Of a stretch of DNA of 64,000 bases, positions 32,699-44,500 are shown in pieces. Below the pieces are notes generated by a model, which saw nothing but the letters and a program-made list of their open reading frames with translations, searched no databases and was not told the DNA's origin. The stretch spans positions 153,625,429 through 153,689,428 of the forward strand of contig CM066314.1 of the NCBI GenBank assembly GCA_033807775.1. Direction: 5' to 3'. Position 1 is the first letter of the stretch. Each line of letters begins with the position of its first letter. The stretch comes from Saussurea involucrata (taxonomy: Eukaryota; Streptophyta; Magnoliopsida; Asterales; Asteraceae). The translations under genes were made by a program, and so were the position numbers.

Positions 32699-35600
32699 AT
32701 GGCGAGTGGCACCAGACAAGGGAATCAAGGAAGAGGAAGGAATTCAAGTGGAGAAAATCCACCATTAGGAACAGGGGGAAGAGGAGGAGATCGTGGTAGA
32801 GGTAGAACTGGAAGGGGAACAGGAGGCCGAACTGGAGGTAGAACACAACAGCAGGGTACAGAGTTTGTTACACGAGATGATATGACTGCTGAAATGGGGA
32901 GATTACAGGATAGCATACAAGCCATGTTCGAACGTAATCGTCTTAATGAAACTGAAAGACCAAATCCGGAACATGAAGTGGAGATACCACTTACCTCTAC
33001 TGTTGTACCAACGATGAAAAGGTGCGACTATAAAATGTTTCTTAGTTGTAAGCCCCCTACATATTCAGGAGATCGAGATCCCGTAAAGGAGATGAGATGG
33101 CTGAAAGAAATAGAGGCCATCTTCAAGACGTGTAAATGTGCTGAAGAAGACAAAGTGCTTTATGGAGCTGCGATGCTGAAAGGGGATGCTCTATATTGGT
33201 GGGAGGCTCATACAGAATCAAGAGGAACAGACGTTTATACTACTTTTGCATGGGAGGAATTTGTATTAGCTTTCACGACGCACTTCTGTCCACAAGCCGC
33301 TGTCAGACAGTTAGAAGAAGAATTCATGAATCTACAACAAGGAAATCTGTCGGTTAGAGATTATACTGCACGATTTTTGGAGAAGTCTCGTTTTGCAGGA
33401 TATTATGTTGCTACAGATAAGATGAAAATGGAGAGGTTTATTTATGGGTTGAATTCCGAGGTTCGAAGATTGGTGACTGCCACAGGGCCAAATACTTTTA
33501 CAGCTGCGGTGGATGCTGCCGAGAATGTGGAAAGAGATAATAAAAGAGATACTGGCGATAAGAGCTTAGGAAAAAGAAAATGGGAAGGACCACCACAGGA
33601 TTCGAGAAAACCCAGATTTCAGAGGTTTGACAACCGTCCGTCATTTCGACCAACAGAAAGACCATGTTCAAGGTGTAATCGTTACCATCAGGGAAATTGC
33701 CAAGTAGAGTCGCGGGTTTGCTTTAAATGTGGGAAAACGGGTCATGTTGTTAAAGACTGTCGAGTAACACGGTTTTGCTTTTTGTGCAACTCTCCGGATC
33801 ACCTCCAATCAGACTGTCCGCGAGGTAGAATACAATCAGGGGGTACATCGAGGAAACCGGCCATTACGAGACCAGTAGTTCCAAGAATAGAACCGCCGAG
33901 AACGAGGGGTCGTACGTTCCAAATGACAGCTAAAGAGGCGGAGGAAACTCCTGATGTGGTCACAGGTACATTTTTCATAAACTCCACGCGTGCAAAAGTG
34001 TTGTTTGATTCCGGTGCAAACCGATCTTTTGTGTCTCCTTCCTTTGCTGCTCACATGCATTTAGAGCCTAAAATGTTAAAACATGCTTTATTAGTAGACA
34101 CTGCAAATGATAACCAAGTGGCAGTTAAGGAGGTTTTTGATCGTTGCATGATAAATATAGAGGGATGTGGAGTACCGATACAACTGTTCCCAATAGCTTT
34201 GATTGAATTTGATGTGGTAGTAGGAATGGATTGGCTAGCTGAGAATCAGGCTAATATAGTTTGTGATAAGAAAATAATCAATGTCGTTTTACCTGATAAG
34301 AGATCGGTAGTGATTTATGGAGATCGAAAGAATCATCAGTCCAGTCTTATATCTATGATAAAAGCCCGTAAATGTGTCAATAAGGGTTGCTCTAGTTATC
34401 TAGCCTATGTGATAGATAGTAGGCCTGAAAAGTGTAAGTTGGAGGATATTTCCATTGTTAGTGAATACCCAGAAGTTTTTCCTGAAGACTTGAATAGTCT
34501 TCCTCCTGTTAGGCAAGTAGAATTTGGAATAGACCTAGTACCTGGAGCCAATCCCATCGCTCGTGCGCCGTACAGATTAGCACCACCAGAAATGAAAGAA
34601 ATGATGTCACATCTTCAAGATTTATCTGATAAGGGCTTCATCAGACCCATCTCATCGCCATGGGGTGCACCGGTTTTATTTGTGAAGAAGAAAGTCGGTT
34701 CAATGAGAATGTGTATCGATTATCGGGAGCTGAACAAGCGCACAATCAAGAACAAGTATCCACTCCCAAGAATTGATGACCTTTTTGATCAATTAGTTGG
34801 AACTTGTTACTTCTCCAAGATTGATCTCAGATCTGGCTACCATCAGTTGAAGGTTAAGGAGGAGGATGTTTTAAAGACTGCATTTCGAACAAGATACGGC
34901 CACTACGAATTTTTGGTAATGCCTTTCGGATTGACGAATGCTCCAGCCACTTTTATGGATCTAATGAATCGGGTATGTAAGCCTTATCTCGATAAATTTG
35001 TCATTGTGTTTATCGATGATATACTTATATATTCCCGATCCAAAGAGGATCATGCACAACATCTTCGTTTGATTTTGGAGTTATTGAAGAAGGAAAAGTT
35101 GTACGCTAAGTTCTCTAAATGTGAATTCTGGTTGCGGGAAGTTCAGTTTTTGGGTCATGTAGTTTCAGAGAAGGGTATACAAGTTGATCCAGCCAAAGTG
35201 GAAGCAATTGAAAGATGGGAACCGCCGAAGACAGCAACCGAAGTACGTAGTTTTCTGGGTCTAGCGGGATACTACCGGAAATTTATAAAAGACTTTTCTC
35301 GAATCGCGACGCCATTGACCAAGCTGACTCGGAAGAATCTGAAGTTTGAGTGGAAAGCAGAACAGGATGAGGCATTCAGAATATTGAAAGAGAAACTCTG
35401 CAGCGCGCCGATATTAGCATTGCCAGAAGGTTCTGATGATTTTGTGGTCTACAGTGATGCTTCTAAGTTGGGATTGGGATGTGTACTCATGCAACGTGGG
35501 AAGGTGATTGCCTATGCTTCGCGTCAATTAAAGGATCATGAAAGACAATATCCTACCCATGATATGGAACTAGCAGCAGTTGTTTTTGCCTTGAAGATTT

Positions 35601-37222
35601 GGAGACATTATCTTTATGGTTCTAAATGTCAATTTTTCACAGACCACAAGAGTCTCCAACATCTTTTCGATCAAAAGGAACTGAATATGAGACAAAGAAG
35701 ATGGTTGGAATTGGTAAATGATTATGATTGTGAAATTCTATATCACCCAGGGAAAGCGAACGTGGTGGCAGACGCGTTAAGTCGTCAAGAAAGAAGTGGA
35801 ACAATAAAAGCTATATCATTACGAGCTGAACTCCTTCCTAATATCTTTGATGAATTGCTGAAATGCCAAATAGATGCTTATCAAGAGGAAAGTTTGAAGT
35901 CAGAACGGTTGGTTGGGATATCAGCATTGCTTGGGAAAGATGACCGTGGGTTGTTGTGTATGGGAAACATAATTTGGGTACCTCGTTTGGGTGGATTATG
36001 GGATCGTGTACTACAAGAAGCTCATCAATCTCGGTTTTCTATTCATCCAGGTACGAATAAAATGTATAGAGATTTGAAACAATTCTATTGGTGGCCGGGA
36101 ATGAAGAGAAGTGTTGCTAAGTATGTAGAAGATTGTACTACCTGTAAGAAAGTAAAGATTGAGCATCAGAAACCGTTTGGTCAGTTACAACGACTAGATA
36201 TACCAATGTGGAAATGGGATCAGATCACTACTGATTTCATTACCAAATTGCCAAGAACTTCAAAGGGATTCGATTCTATTTGGGTGATTGTGGATAGATT
36301 GACGAAGTCTGCTCATTTCTTGCCGATAAAAGAAACTGATTCTTTGGAACGTCTAGCTAAGTTGTATATTAATGAAATAGTAACTCGACATGGAGTTCCA
36401 ATCTCGATTATTTCCGATCGAGATAGTCGTTTTACTTCTAGGTTTTGGAGAAGCTTTCAAAAAGAGATGGGAACGCAGATAAAGTTGAGCACAGCATATC
36501 ATCCACAGACTGACGGGCAGAGTGAAAGAACAATCCAGACTTTAGAAGATATGCTCCAGGCTTGTATAGTGGATTTTGGGGGATCATGGGATAAACATCT
36601 ACCTTTAATAGAATTCGCCTACAACAACAGTTATCATTCTAGCATTCAGGCGGCACCGTTTGAAGTACTGTATGGTAGAAAATGCCGAACGCCTTTGTGT
36701 TGGAATGAGGTAGGAGAAAAACAGTTAGCAGGACCAGAAATAGTACAGTTAACGGCGGAAAAGATTACTCAGATTCGGGATAGATTGAAAACAGCACAAG
36801 ACAGGCAGAAAAGCTATGCCGATCGACGTCGGAAACCGCTAGAATTTCAGGTTGGGGATTTTGTGATGTTGAAAGTTTTGCCCTGGAAAGGAGTCATACG
36901 TTTTGGGAAGCAAGGTAAACTCAGTCCGCGTTATATTGGGCCATTTGAAATTACAGAAAGGATCGGTGAAGTAGCTTACAGATTGGATCTTCCGTTGGAG
37001 CTAAGCAGGATTCATAACGCGTTCCATGTGTCGAATTTTCGGAAATGTTTAGTTGCACCAGACCAAGCAGTCTCACTACCAGATATTCAAGTGGACGAAA
37101 AGTTGAACTATGTGGAGGAACCGGAAGCGATAGTTGATCACAAGGTTAAAGTATTAAGGAATAAGGAAATCAGACAGGTAAAGGTTCAGTGGAAACATCA
37201 TCGAGGTCAGGATGCGACGTGA
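32699..37222 (+). CDS. gag-pol: E3 Gag-Pol polyprotein (gag-PR-RT-RNaseH-INT-chromodomain)
   Basis: One open frame of 1507 codons from ATGGCGAGTGG. Gly/Arg-rich N-terminus (1-60); gag with WWEAHTE near 165; three Cys-rich knuckles at about 322-376, of which CFKCGKTGHVVKDC is a canonical CCHC and the other two are variants; aspartic protease DSGANRSFVS near 435; RT with FIDDILIYSRS near 770; RNase H with YSDASKLGLGC near 915 and TDHKSL near 980; integrase zinc domain (HQSRFSIHPG...CTTC) near 1110-1150 and DDE residues in TTDFITK, SDRDSRF and SERTIQ near 1177-1275; then the chromodomain-like tail EIRQVKVQWKHHRGQDAT. The frame stops at TGA (37220-37222), where E1 and E4 have Trp in the chromodomain (ATWE, WTWE); the following 15 codons still encode the family tail. 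All catalytic motifs look intact. Likely active until recently. Confidence 0.95.
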   Translation: MASGTRQGNQGRGRNSSGENPPLGTGGRGGDRGRGRTGRGTGGRTGGRTQQQGTEFVTRDDMTAEMGRLQDSIQAMFERNRLNETERPNPEHEVEIPLTSTVVPTMKRCDYKMFLSCKPPTYSGDRDPVKEMRWLKEIEAIFKTCKCAEEDKVLYGAAMLKGDALYWWEAHTESRGTDVYTTFAWEEFVLAFTTHFCPQAAVRQLEEEFMNLQQGNLSVRDYTARFLEKSRFAGYYVATDKMKMERFIYGLNSEVRRLVTATGPNTFTAAVDAAENVERDNKRDTGDKSLGKRKWEGPPQDSRKPRFQRFDNRPSFRPTERPCSRCNRYHQGNCQVESRVCFKCGKTGHVVKDCRVTRFCFLCNSPDHLQSDCPRGRIQSGGTSRKPAITRPVVPRIEPPRTRGRTFQMTAKEAEETPDVVTGTFFINSTRAKVLFDSGANRSFVSPSFAAHMHLEPKMLKHALLVDTANDNQVAVKEVFDRCMINIEGCGVPIQLFPIALIEFDVVVGMDWLAENQANIVCDKKIINVVLPDKRSVVIYGDRKNHQSSLISMIKARKCVNKGCSSYLAYVIDSRPEKCKLEDISIVSEYPEVFPEDLNSLPPVRQVEFGIDLVPGANPIARAPYRLAPPEMKEMMSHLQDLSDKGFIRPISSPWGAPVLFVKKKVGSMRMCIDYRELNKRTIKNKYPLPRIDDLFDQLVGTCYFSKIDLRSGYHQLKVKEEDVLKTAFRTRYGHYEFLVMPFGLTNAPATFMDLMNRVCKPYLDKFVIVFIDDILIYSRSKEDHAQHLRLILELLKKEKLYAKFSKCEFWLREVQFLGHVVSEKGIQVDPAKVEAIERWEPPKTATEVRSFLGLAGYYRKFIKDFSRIATPLTKLTRKNLKFEWKAEQDEAFRILKEKLCSAPILALPEGSDDFVVYSDASKLGLGCVLMQRGKVIAYASRQLKDHERQYPTHDMELAAVVFALKIWRHYLYGSKCQFFTDHKSLQHLFDQKELNMRQRRWLELVNDYDCEILYHPGKANVVADALSRQERSGTIKAISLRAELLPNIFDELLKCQIDAYQEESLKSERLVGISALLGKDDRGLLCMGNIIWVPRLGGLWDRVLQEAHQSRFSIHPGTNKMYRDLKQFYWWPGMKRSVAKYVEDCTTCKKVKIEHQKPFGQLQRLDIPMWKWDQITTDFITKLPRTSKGFDSIWVIVDRLTKSAHFLPIKETDSLERLAKLYINEIVTRHGVPISIISDRDSRFTSRFWRSFQKEMGTQIKLSTAYHPQTDGQSERTIQTLEDMLQACIVDFGGSWDKHLPLIEFAYNNSYHSSIQAAPFEVLYGRKCRTPLCWNEVGEKQLAGPEIVQLTAEKITQIRDRLKTAQDRQKSYADRRRKPLEFQVGDFVMLKVLPWKGVIRFGKQGKLSPRYIGPFEITERIGEVAYRLDLPLELSRIHNAFHVSNFRKCLVAPDQAVSLPDIQVDEKLNYVEEPEAIVDHKVKVLRNKEIRQVKVQWKHHRGQDAT

Positions 37223-37308
37223 GAATCAGAATCGGAGATGAGAACCAAATACCCTCATCTGTTCTCTTAACTGAATTCCGGGACGGAATTCTTTTAAGGG
37301 GGAGATGT

Positions 37309-38523
37309 TGTAATAACCAGGTAATTTATCTAAGTTAAATTTGGAATTTTATAAGTCATTATGTTGGTGTTTTATGAAATTAGAAGTTAAGGGGTAAGTT
37401 TTAATTTTATAATAAAGGTTTAGGGTTATGTTTTGCCAACTAGGGTAAGCTTGAGGTGTTATTGGTCTTTTTGCCCAAACCCTCCCTCCACCGCCACATT
37501 TCTGTTGAGACACCAGGAGGTGTCAATCTTAGGCTTAATTAGAAAAAAAAATCAAATAAATATCTAAAACCTATGTGTGTGTGTGTGTTTATCGATTGAG
37601 AGAAAAGAGAAAAGAGAAAGAGAGAGATCGAGAGAATTGAAGAAGAAGAAGGAATTGCTGCTGTGATTTTGTACCAACTGAAGTAATCAAGGTAAACAAT
37701 CCATACCTTTTTGTGTTTTAGATTCCTCAAAGTGTTCTTGAAAGGTTGCTAGTTAAGTGTTCAAATGGGTTTTGTTAAAAATAGATGTTTTGAGCAATTT
37801 GAGCTTATGGTTAGGTTGTGTTAATGGTCTTAAACATTTCTGCATCTTTGTAGCAACATGCATAGATTAAAAGTATAAATTCTAGGTTTTAGGATGAAAC
37901 AGTGAACTGTGACATTCATCGAAGTCGCAATAGAGGACTGCGACATTCAACGAAGTCGCAATGGTCGATTGCGATTTGGGCTTGAAGTCGCAATGGTCGT
38001 TTGCGACTTGGATTGAAATCGCAGTAGTTGATTGCGATTTGGTTTGGAATCGCAGTAGTTGGTTGCGATTCGGGTTTGAAATCGCAATAGTGGGTTGCGA
38101 TTCCAGGGTGGAATCGCAATAATGGGTTGCGACTCCAGAGTGGAATCGCAGTTAGGGGTTGCGACTCCAGGGTGGAATCGCAATAGGAGACTGCGACTTA
38201 GGTACTGTTCATTGCGATTTCATGTTATCTTGGGTTGCGACTTGGGTACTGTTCATTGCGATTTGATTTGAGAATTTTGTAAGTTTAAGTGTTAAAAGAG
38301 ATATTTGGTATTTTATCTGATTTCAGATTCTGTGAAGGAGCGACATACGTGAATTATTCTTGAAAGAGTTTTGTGATAAACACACGAGGTGAGTTTTACT
38401 TTAAAGAGTATATTTTTACTGGAATGCATTATGTGATTAACAAATGTGTAATGTGAATGATTTTGTTGAAACCCTGTTATGAATTATATGTTATATGTAT
38501 GTTTTGTTTTGCGGGATGTTACA
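37309..38523 (+). repeat. E3 3' LTR
   Basis: Near-identical to 31221-32437. Differences include one fewer GT, and scattered single changes such as AAACCCTCCC here versus AAACCTTCCC in the 5' LTR. It is followed by TSD CTTTA and the remainder of the E2 left LTR. Confidence 0.95.
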
Positions 38524-38528
38524 CTTTA

Positions 38529-38912
38529 CCAATCATAAATAAATCAGTCATTAAGCACTCGATTAGGTTATCCCCATTTATTCCCTTATCTAATCTTCAC
38601 AACTTAAACATGGAAATTTGAACAAAAATATTTATCCTATGCATACAGTGCAGAAGAATATCATAAGAGTAGAGCATTACATACCAACAACCAGAGATTC
38701 TTCACCGTTCACTTCGCCCAGCTCTCTATTGCTCTTTCTCTCGATTTTCTTTCCAACCGCCAACAATACAGAACAATCAATACCTGCTAAACCTAGGGAT
38801 TTGGTCTATATATATTTTCACATATTGCAAAAATAGTCCCTAAGCATAACTTTCATTCTTTTCGTTCAGGCCACTAAACTATAAATCCTACTAGAAAATT
38901 TGGGTTGTTACA
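38529..38912 (-). repeat. E2 left (3') LTR, second segment
   Basis: It continues the E2 LTR after E3 and matches 52432-52815 of the right LTR nearly base for base, ending GGTTGTTACA. The tail of the LTR is followed by the purine tract of E2. Confidence 0.9.
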
Positions 38913-39979
38913 ACACTTCCCCCTTAAAAGAATTCCGTCCCCGGAATTCCTTATTGGAAAAGACGTGGGTATCAAGCACACACCACAACTGACACTTCCC
39001 TAAGGTAATGCCACTTCTGCCTCAGTCAACCACCTTGTTGAATTCGAAACATGGAACACTGGATGCACTCCCTTCAATTCTTATAGTACTCTAACCCATA
39101 TTCTACTATTCCTATTCTATCGGTCTTAACCATAGAAGATTAAATAAGGCTTCTCATGCATCTTTACTTCCTTTAAGTAGGAACTTGGCTGAATCCCCCA
39201 CTACAACACAAGATTCAGTTACTACGAAACAAACACTCACTTGACAGCTTGGCACAAAGCCAACCCCGTACCTTCCGAAAACTCCCGACCCCGAGTTCCT
39301 TCATCGTATCACAACTCACAACCTTGCACCACCTAACAATCGTCTATGCAGATATCATTTCCCTTTTTCTCGGACCAGCTAGACCACAGTTTTGTCAATC
39401 ATCTATCCCATCTTCACCACTTTACCACGTCATACTTAAACGTAGCTAAGAGTAGGAACCTCCAAACCCATCGTTGAAGTGTCCACCTACTCAAATTAAA
39501 CTTATCCTGAAACACATCAATCCCTCCCTGATTGCCACGTTCGTTCCCTCATATAAAACATAACTCCGATTATCCTCACTCCACTGGGAGGAGTAACCAT
39601 GGTCACACCATACTATTCTCACTAGCTTAATCACTGCACGACCAAATCGTTTAAACATTTCTCACAAAGTCACTAACTTAACTCTTTTAGTTGTCTTATC
39701 TACTCCTTTCTTGCACAACTCATACACAATTCCCTTCTTCAATACTCTTTCCAACGATTCGCACGCTTATCAATGCCAATCTACACAACACTGCACCTTT
39801 CGGCAATACTGTCCAGTCTACTACTTCCAACTTACTCATTTATTCCGACATACTATCATCACCTCCCCCACATTAGCGTGGAGCACTGTCCACCAAACAT
39901 TACTTGCCCCTCTCTCCCGACCTTTCCACATGCTAACATCTCTTTCTCATTACTCACATAGCGAAATAGTTGCATCAAG
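38913..39979 (-). pseudogene. E2 interior, decayed 3' end of pol
   Basis: The first about 200 bp still align by eye with the corresponding E1 sequence (12248-12620): AGAATTCCGTCCCCGGAATTCC next to the purine tract, GGTAATGCCACTTCTGCCTC for GATGACGCCACTGCACCCTC, and GAATTCGAAACATGGAACAC for AAATTCGACACGTGAAACGC. Beyond that no protein is recoverable. The plus strand is strikingly G-poor. The segment ends at TCAAG, the target of E4. Confidence 0.6.
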
Positions 39980-40887
39980 TGTAACATCCCTTATCTTTAA
40001 AACACTCATTTAACGGAAAGTAACCTTAAAATACAGCGGAAGATTTGTAACTAAAACATTTAGATAAAATCCCATAATCTTATAGAAAAGAGTACAAGTT
40101 TGCAACTTAAAACCAATAAGTTTGAGAAAAACAATATTCAACTGAAAAGCTTAGAGAATCCAAAACTATCATTCATCAAAAGAAAATATAAGCTGCTGAG
40201 CTGCCGCAAATCCAAAAGCTTCAAGCTAGAGCTTTTCCTTTATTCTTTGAAGATGTACCTGCCACTAAAAGATGAATAACAACGGGGTAAGCTTTCGCTT
40301 AGTGAGCACGCACATATACCACATATCATCATGCATACATACTTGCATAAACATAGCAATCACATACATGTAACATCCTTCCATTCCTTAAGGCACAAAG
40401 CCAATAAGGAAGGTCATAACTAGACACTGGTACCAGGCCTCTTCATACATAACATATTCCCTAGGGTTATTACTACCACCATAGGTACTCTTTCCTTTGG
40501 CAAAGCCAAACATACCCATAATCACACATGCAATCCAACTACATACACATAACTTACATAATATAGGTAGAGTACTCACCTGTCAAGATGTCAATTACCA
40601 AGTACTTCACAGTGTATAATAATCACCTCGTACCACCTATAACATTCATACATACACATATCATAACAAGCCCAAAAATGGAACTCTAATTCTATCCCAA
40701 CTCTCATCCCGAAATGACATAGCTAGGATAGTCCAAATACCATAAAACTTTGCCAAACATCCTATTTCATACACCCCATTTCTATTGATTTCTAAACATA
40801 ATACACATACCTTGCAATTCTAGACCGCGAACAACAATCCTCCTAGAATCTTTCACAACTTGAATCTTCCAAAATCACCAAATCTTT

Positions 40888-41243
40888 CGCCTGGAAAATA
40901 CAGCAACTTCGGACACTTGGTTCTCTCTACTGGGAACTCCGATGCCAAATCCCTCCGGTCAGAATGTAGATTAGAGGGTCGTGAAGTCTCTGTCCAAATT
41001 TCACGACGATCCAACGGTTAACGAAGGAGAATCGGTCGATCTTTCACAGCAGCTCACAAGAACTCCGCCTGGAAAATACAGCAACTTCGGACACTTGGTT
41101 CTCTCTACTGGGAACTCTGATGCCAAATCCCTCCGGTCAGAATGTAGATTAGAGGGTCGTGAAGTCGCTGTCCAAATTTCACGACGATCCAACGGTTAAC
41201 GAAGGAGAATCGGTCGATCTTTCACAGCAGCTCACAAGAACTC
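40888..41243. repeat. 178-bp tandem duplication unique to the left LTR of E4
   Basis: CGCCTGGAAAATACAGCAAC starts at 40888 and again at 41066; the 5' LTR (46783-48094) has a single copy at about 47691. The two copies differ at a few bases, e.g. GAAGTCTCTG versus GAAGTCGCTG. Confidence 0.95.
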
Positions 41244-41508
41244 CGAAAATCCCTTTCTCTTTTCTCTCTTCTTTGCTAAAGAAACAAATGGGTGCAAATG
41301 AGGGTGTTTAGGGTTTCCATCCCTTTACATACATGCCAAAACACACCCTCATCTTACAAAATTGATAAACTGGCCCCTAGATTCCTGAACACGTACATAA
41401 CGACCCAAAAATTAACTCAACCCCAAAAGAGACAGTTAAATCACGTAAATTGGGAAACGGGGTGTTACAACTCTCCCCCACTTACCAGGATTTCGTCCTC
41501 GAAATCGA

Positions 41509-44500
41509 TCAGACTTGGAAGAGTTCCGGATAATTCGATCTCATCTCAGCTTCCGGTTCCCATGTCCATTCTGATCCTTTTCGGTGTTCCCACTGAACTT
41601 TCACTAAGTTGATCTCCTTGTTTCGCAAGGATTTGGTCTTGCCTTCCAAGATTGCTATCGGTCTCTCAATATAATTCAACCGTTCGTCGACCTGTATGTC
41701 ATCTATAGGGATATGTGCCGACTCGTCAGCTAAACACTTCCTCAACTGAGACACGTGGAAGGTGTTGTGTATCAGACTGAGTTCCGGCGGAAGCTCCAGT
41801 CGGTACGCAACCTTCCCAACCTGTGCTATCACCTTGAAAGGTCCGATAAACCTAGGGCCTAGCTTGCCCCTCTTCCGGAATCGGATCACCCCTTTCCAAG
41901 GTGACACCTTCAACAAAACATTATCTCCCACGTTGAACTCCAAATCCGACCTTCGCTTGTCGGCGTAACTCTTTTGACGACTCTGTGCGGTTCGTAGCCT
42001 ATCCCGAATCATCTCAATACTTTCCGTCGTTTTCTGAACCACTTCTGTGCTGCTTAACTCCCGCTGGCCTACCTCTCCCCAACAGATAGGAGTCCTACAC
42101 CTTCTCCCGTACAACATCTCATACGGAGGCATGCCAATACTGGCATGGAAACTGTTGTTGTATGAGAACTCAGCCAACGGTAAATACGTATCCCAGCTGC
42201 CCCCAAAATCCAAAACACAGGCTCTCAACATATCCTCAAGAGTCTGAATTGTTCTCTCGCTTTGCCCGTCCGTCTGTGGGTGAAAGACTGTACTGAACTG
42301 AAGTCTCGTACCCAAATCTTCATGGAACTTCCCCCAAAACCGCGACGTAAACCGAACATCCCTGTCTGATATCACTGTTACCGGTACCCCATGCCTTGCT
42401 ACAATTTCACTGACATAGATGTCAGCTAACTTTTCTGCAGATGAACTTTCACGGATCGCGATAAAATGGGCACTCTTTGTCAGCCTATCTACAACCACCC
42501 AAATGGCATCATGATTCCTAGGTGTTCGAGGCAACTTGGTAATCAGATCCATTGTTATATGCTCCCACTTCCACTCTGGTATCTCTAATGGCTGTAACTT
42601 CCCGTGCGGTCTCTGATGCTCTGCTTTGACCCTTAAACAAGTCAAACATTTCTCCACGTACTTAGCCACGTCCCTCTTCATCCCCGGCCACCAGTAGTCA
42701 GTCTTCAGATCTCTATACATCTTAGTAGCACCGGGATGGATAGAGAACCTTGACTTATGCGCCTCGTCCAGAAGTGTCTGCCTTGCCTCACACGATACTG
42801 GAACCCATACCCGACCGTACCGAGTCAATAGACCTCGACTGTCGGGCACTAACTGATCCACCTGTCCCTTTATCCGTTCCTTCTTCTGGTTCTCACCCTT
42901 GATCGCTTCCTCTTGAGACCTTCTTACCAAGTCGTGAAGCGACGTTGATACTGTTAGTCTCATCAACGGTACCCGAAGTAGAACACTACTCGCTCTTCTA
43001 CTCAAGGCATCCGCTACGACATTTGCCTTCCCCGGGTGATAAAGAATCTCGCAATCATAATCCTTCACCACATCCAACCACCTCCGCTGTCTCATGTTCA
43101 AATTCTGTTGATCCATGAAATAACGAAGACTCTTGTGGTCCGTATAGATAGTACACTTCACCCCATACAGGTAGTGCCGCCATAACTTGAGAGCGAACAC
43201 CACTGCCGCAAGCTCCAAATCGTGAGTCGGGTAATTCACCTCATGCGTCTTCAGTTGACGAGACGCATAGGCAATCACCCTTCCCCTCTGCATAAGAACG
43301 CAGCCTAGCCCATGATAAGACGCATCACAGTAGACTGTCATGTCTTCAACTCCCTCCGGTAGTGTCAACACCGGAGCCTCGCATAACTTTCTCCTTAAGG
43401 TTTCGAACGCTGTTTTCTGTTCCTCTTCCCAAACGAAACGTTCGTTCTTCCTCGTCAGCTTCGTCAACGGAACTGCTATCTTGGAGAAATCCTGGATGAA
43501 CCGGCGGTAGTACCCGGCTAATCCAAGGAAACTCCTAATCTCAGTGGGAGTCTTCGGGGTTTCCCACTTCATCACTGCCTCCACCTTCGCTGGGTCTACC
43601 TTGATACCCTCTCGGTTCACAAGATGTCCAAGAAATTGAACCTCTTGTAACCAGAAATCACACTTGGAGAACTTTGCATATAACTGCTCCTTACGCAAAA
43701 TCTCCAAAACCTCTCGTAGATGCTCCATATGATCCTCCTTCGACTTGGAGTAGATCAGTATATCGTCTATAAACACGATGACTGACCTATCCAACATCGG
43801 TCTGCAAACTCTATTCATAAGATCCATGAATGCCGCCGGTGCGTTCGTCAGTCCAAATGGCATCACGATGAACTCGAAATGCCCGTACCTGGTTCTGAAC
43901 GCTGTCTTGTGAAGATCCTCTTCCCTGACCTTCAACTGGTGGTACCCTGAGCGAAGATCTATCTTAGAGAACCAAACGGCTCCCTGAAGTTGATCGAAGA
44001 GATCGTAGATCCTCGGCAACGGGTATCTGTTCTTCACCGTAAGCTTGTTAAGCTCTCTATAGTCGATGCACATCCGCATCGACCCGTCCTTCTTTTTCAC
44101 GAAAAGGATAGGGGCTCCCCAAGGTGAACTACTGGGGCGGATGAAACCCTTATCCAACAGTTCCTCCAGCTGCTTAGACAGTTCATGCATCTCCGGAGGT
44201 GCCAAACGGTAAGGAGCCTTTGCTACCGGTGCCGCCCCCGGAATCAAGTCTATTCGGAACTCCACTTGCCTCTCGGGAGGAATGCCAGGCAAGTCATCCG
44301 GGAAAACATCCGGAAACTCGCTGACCACTGGTACATCTGCCACTGTTCTCTTCTTTTTCTCCTCCCGTTCATCAACAATATACGCCAAGTAACTGCTACC
44401 ACCATGGTGCACATATCTTCTAGCTTTGGCCAAAGTGCACACCTTTGGTACCCCTTTTCTTCCTTCACTCGAGATAGTTAATTCTCCCCCACTTGGGGTT

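Larger units (their letters stand above)
31221..38523 (+). mobile_element. E3: young, nearly intact Ty3/gypsy chromovirus (Tekay/Del-like)
   Basis: LTRs 31221-32437 (1217 bp) and 37309-38523 (1215 bp), starting TGTAATAACC and ending GGGATGTTACA; TSD CTTTA at 31216-31220 and 38524-38528. By eye the LTRs differ at about eight bases and one GT dinucleotide, roughly 0.7 percent, so insertion is recent. The primer-binding site TGGTATCAGAGCC starts at 32440. The polypurine tract TTTTAAGGGGGAGATGT ends just before 37309. It sits inside the left LTR of E2. The one coding frame is complete except for a stop inside the chromodomain. Confidence 0.97.
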
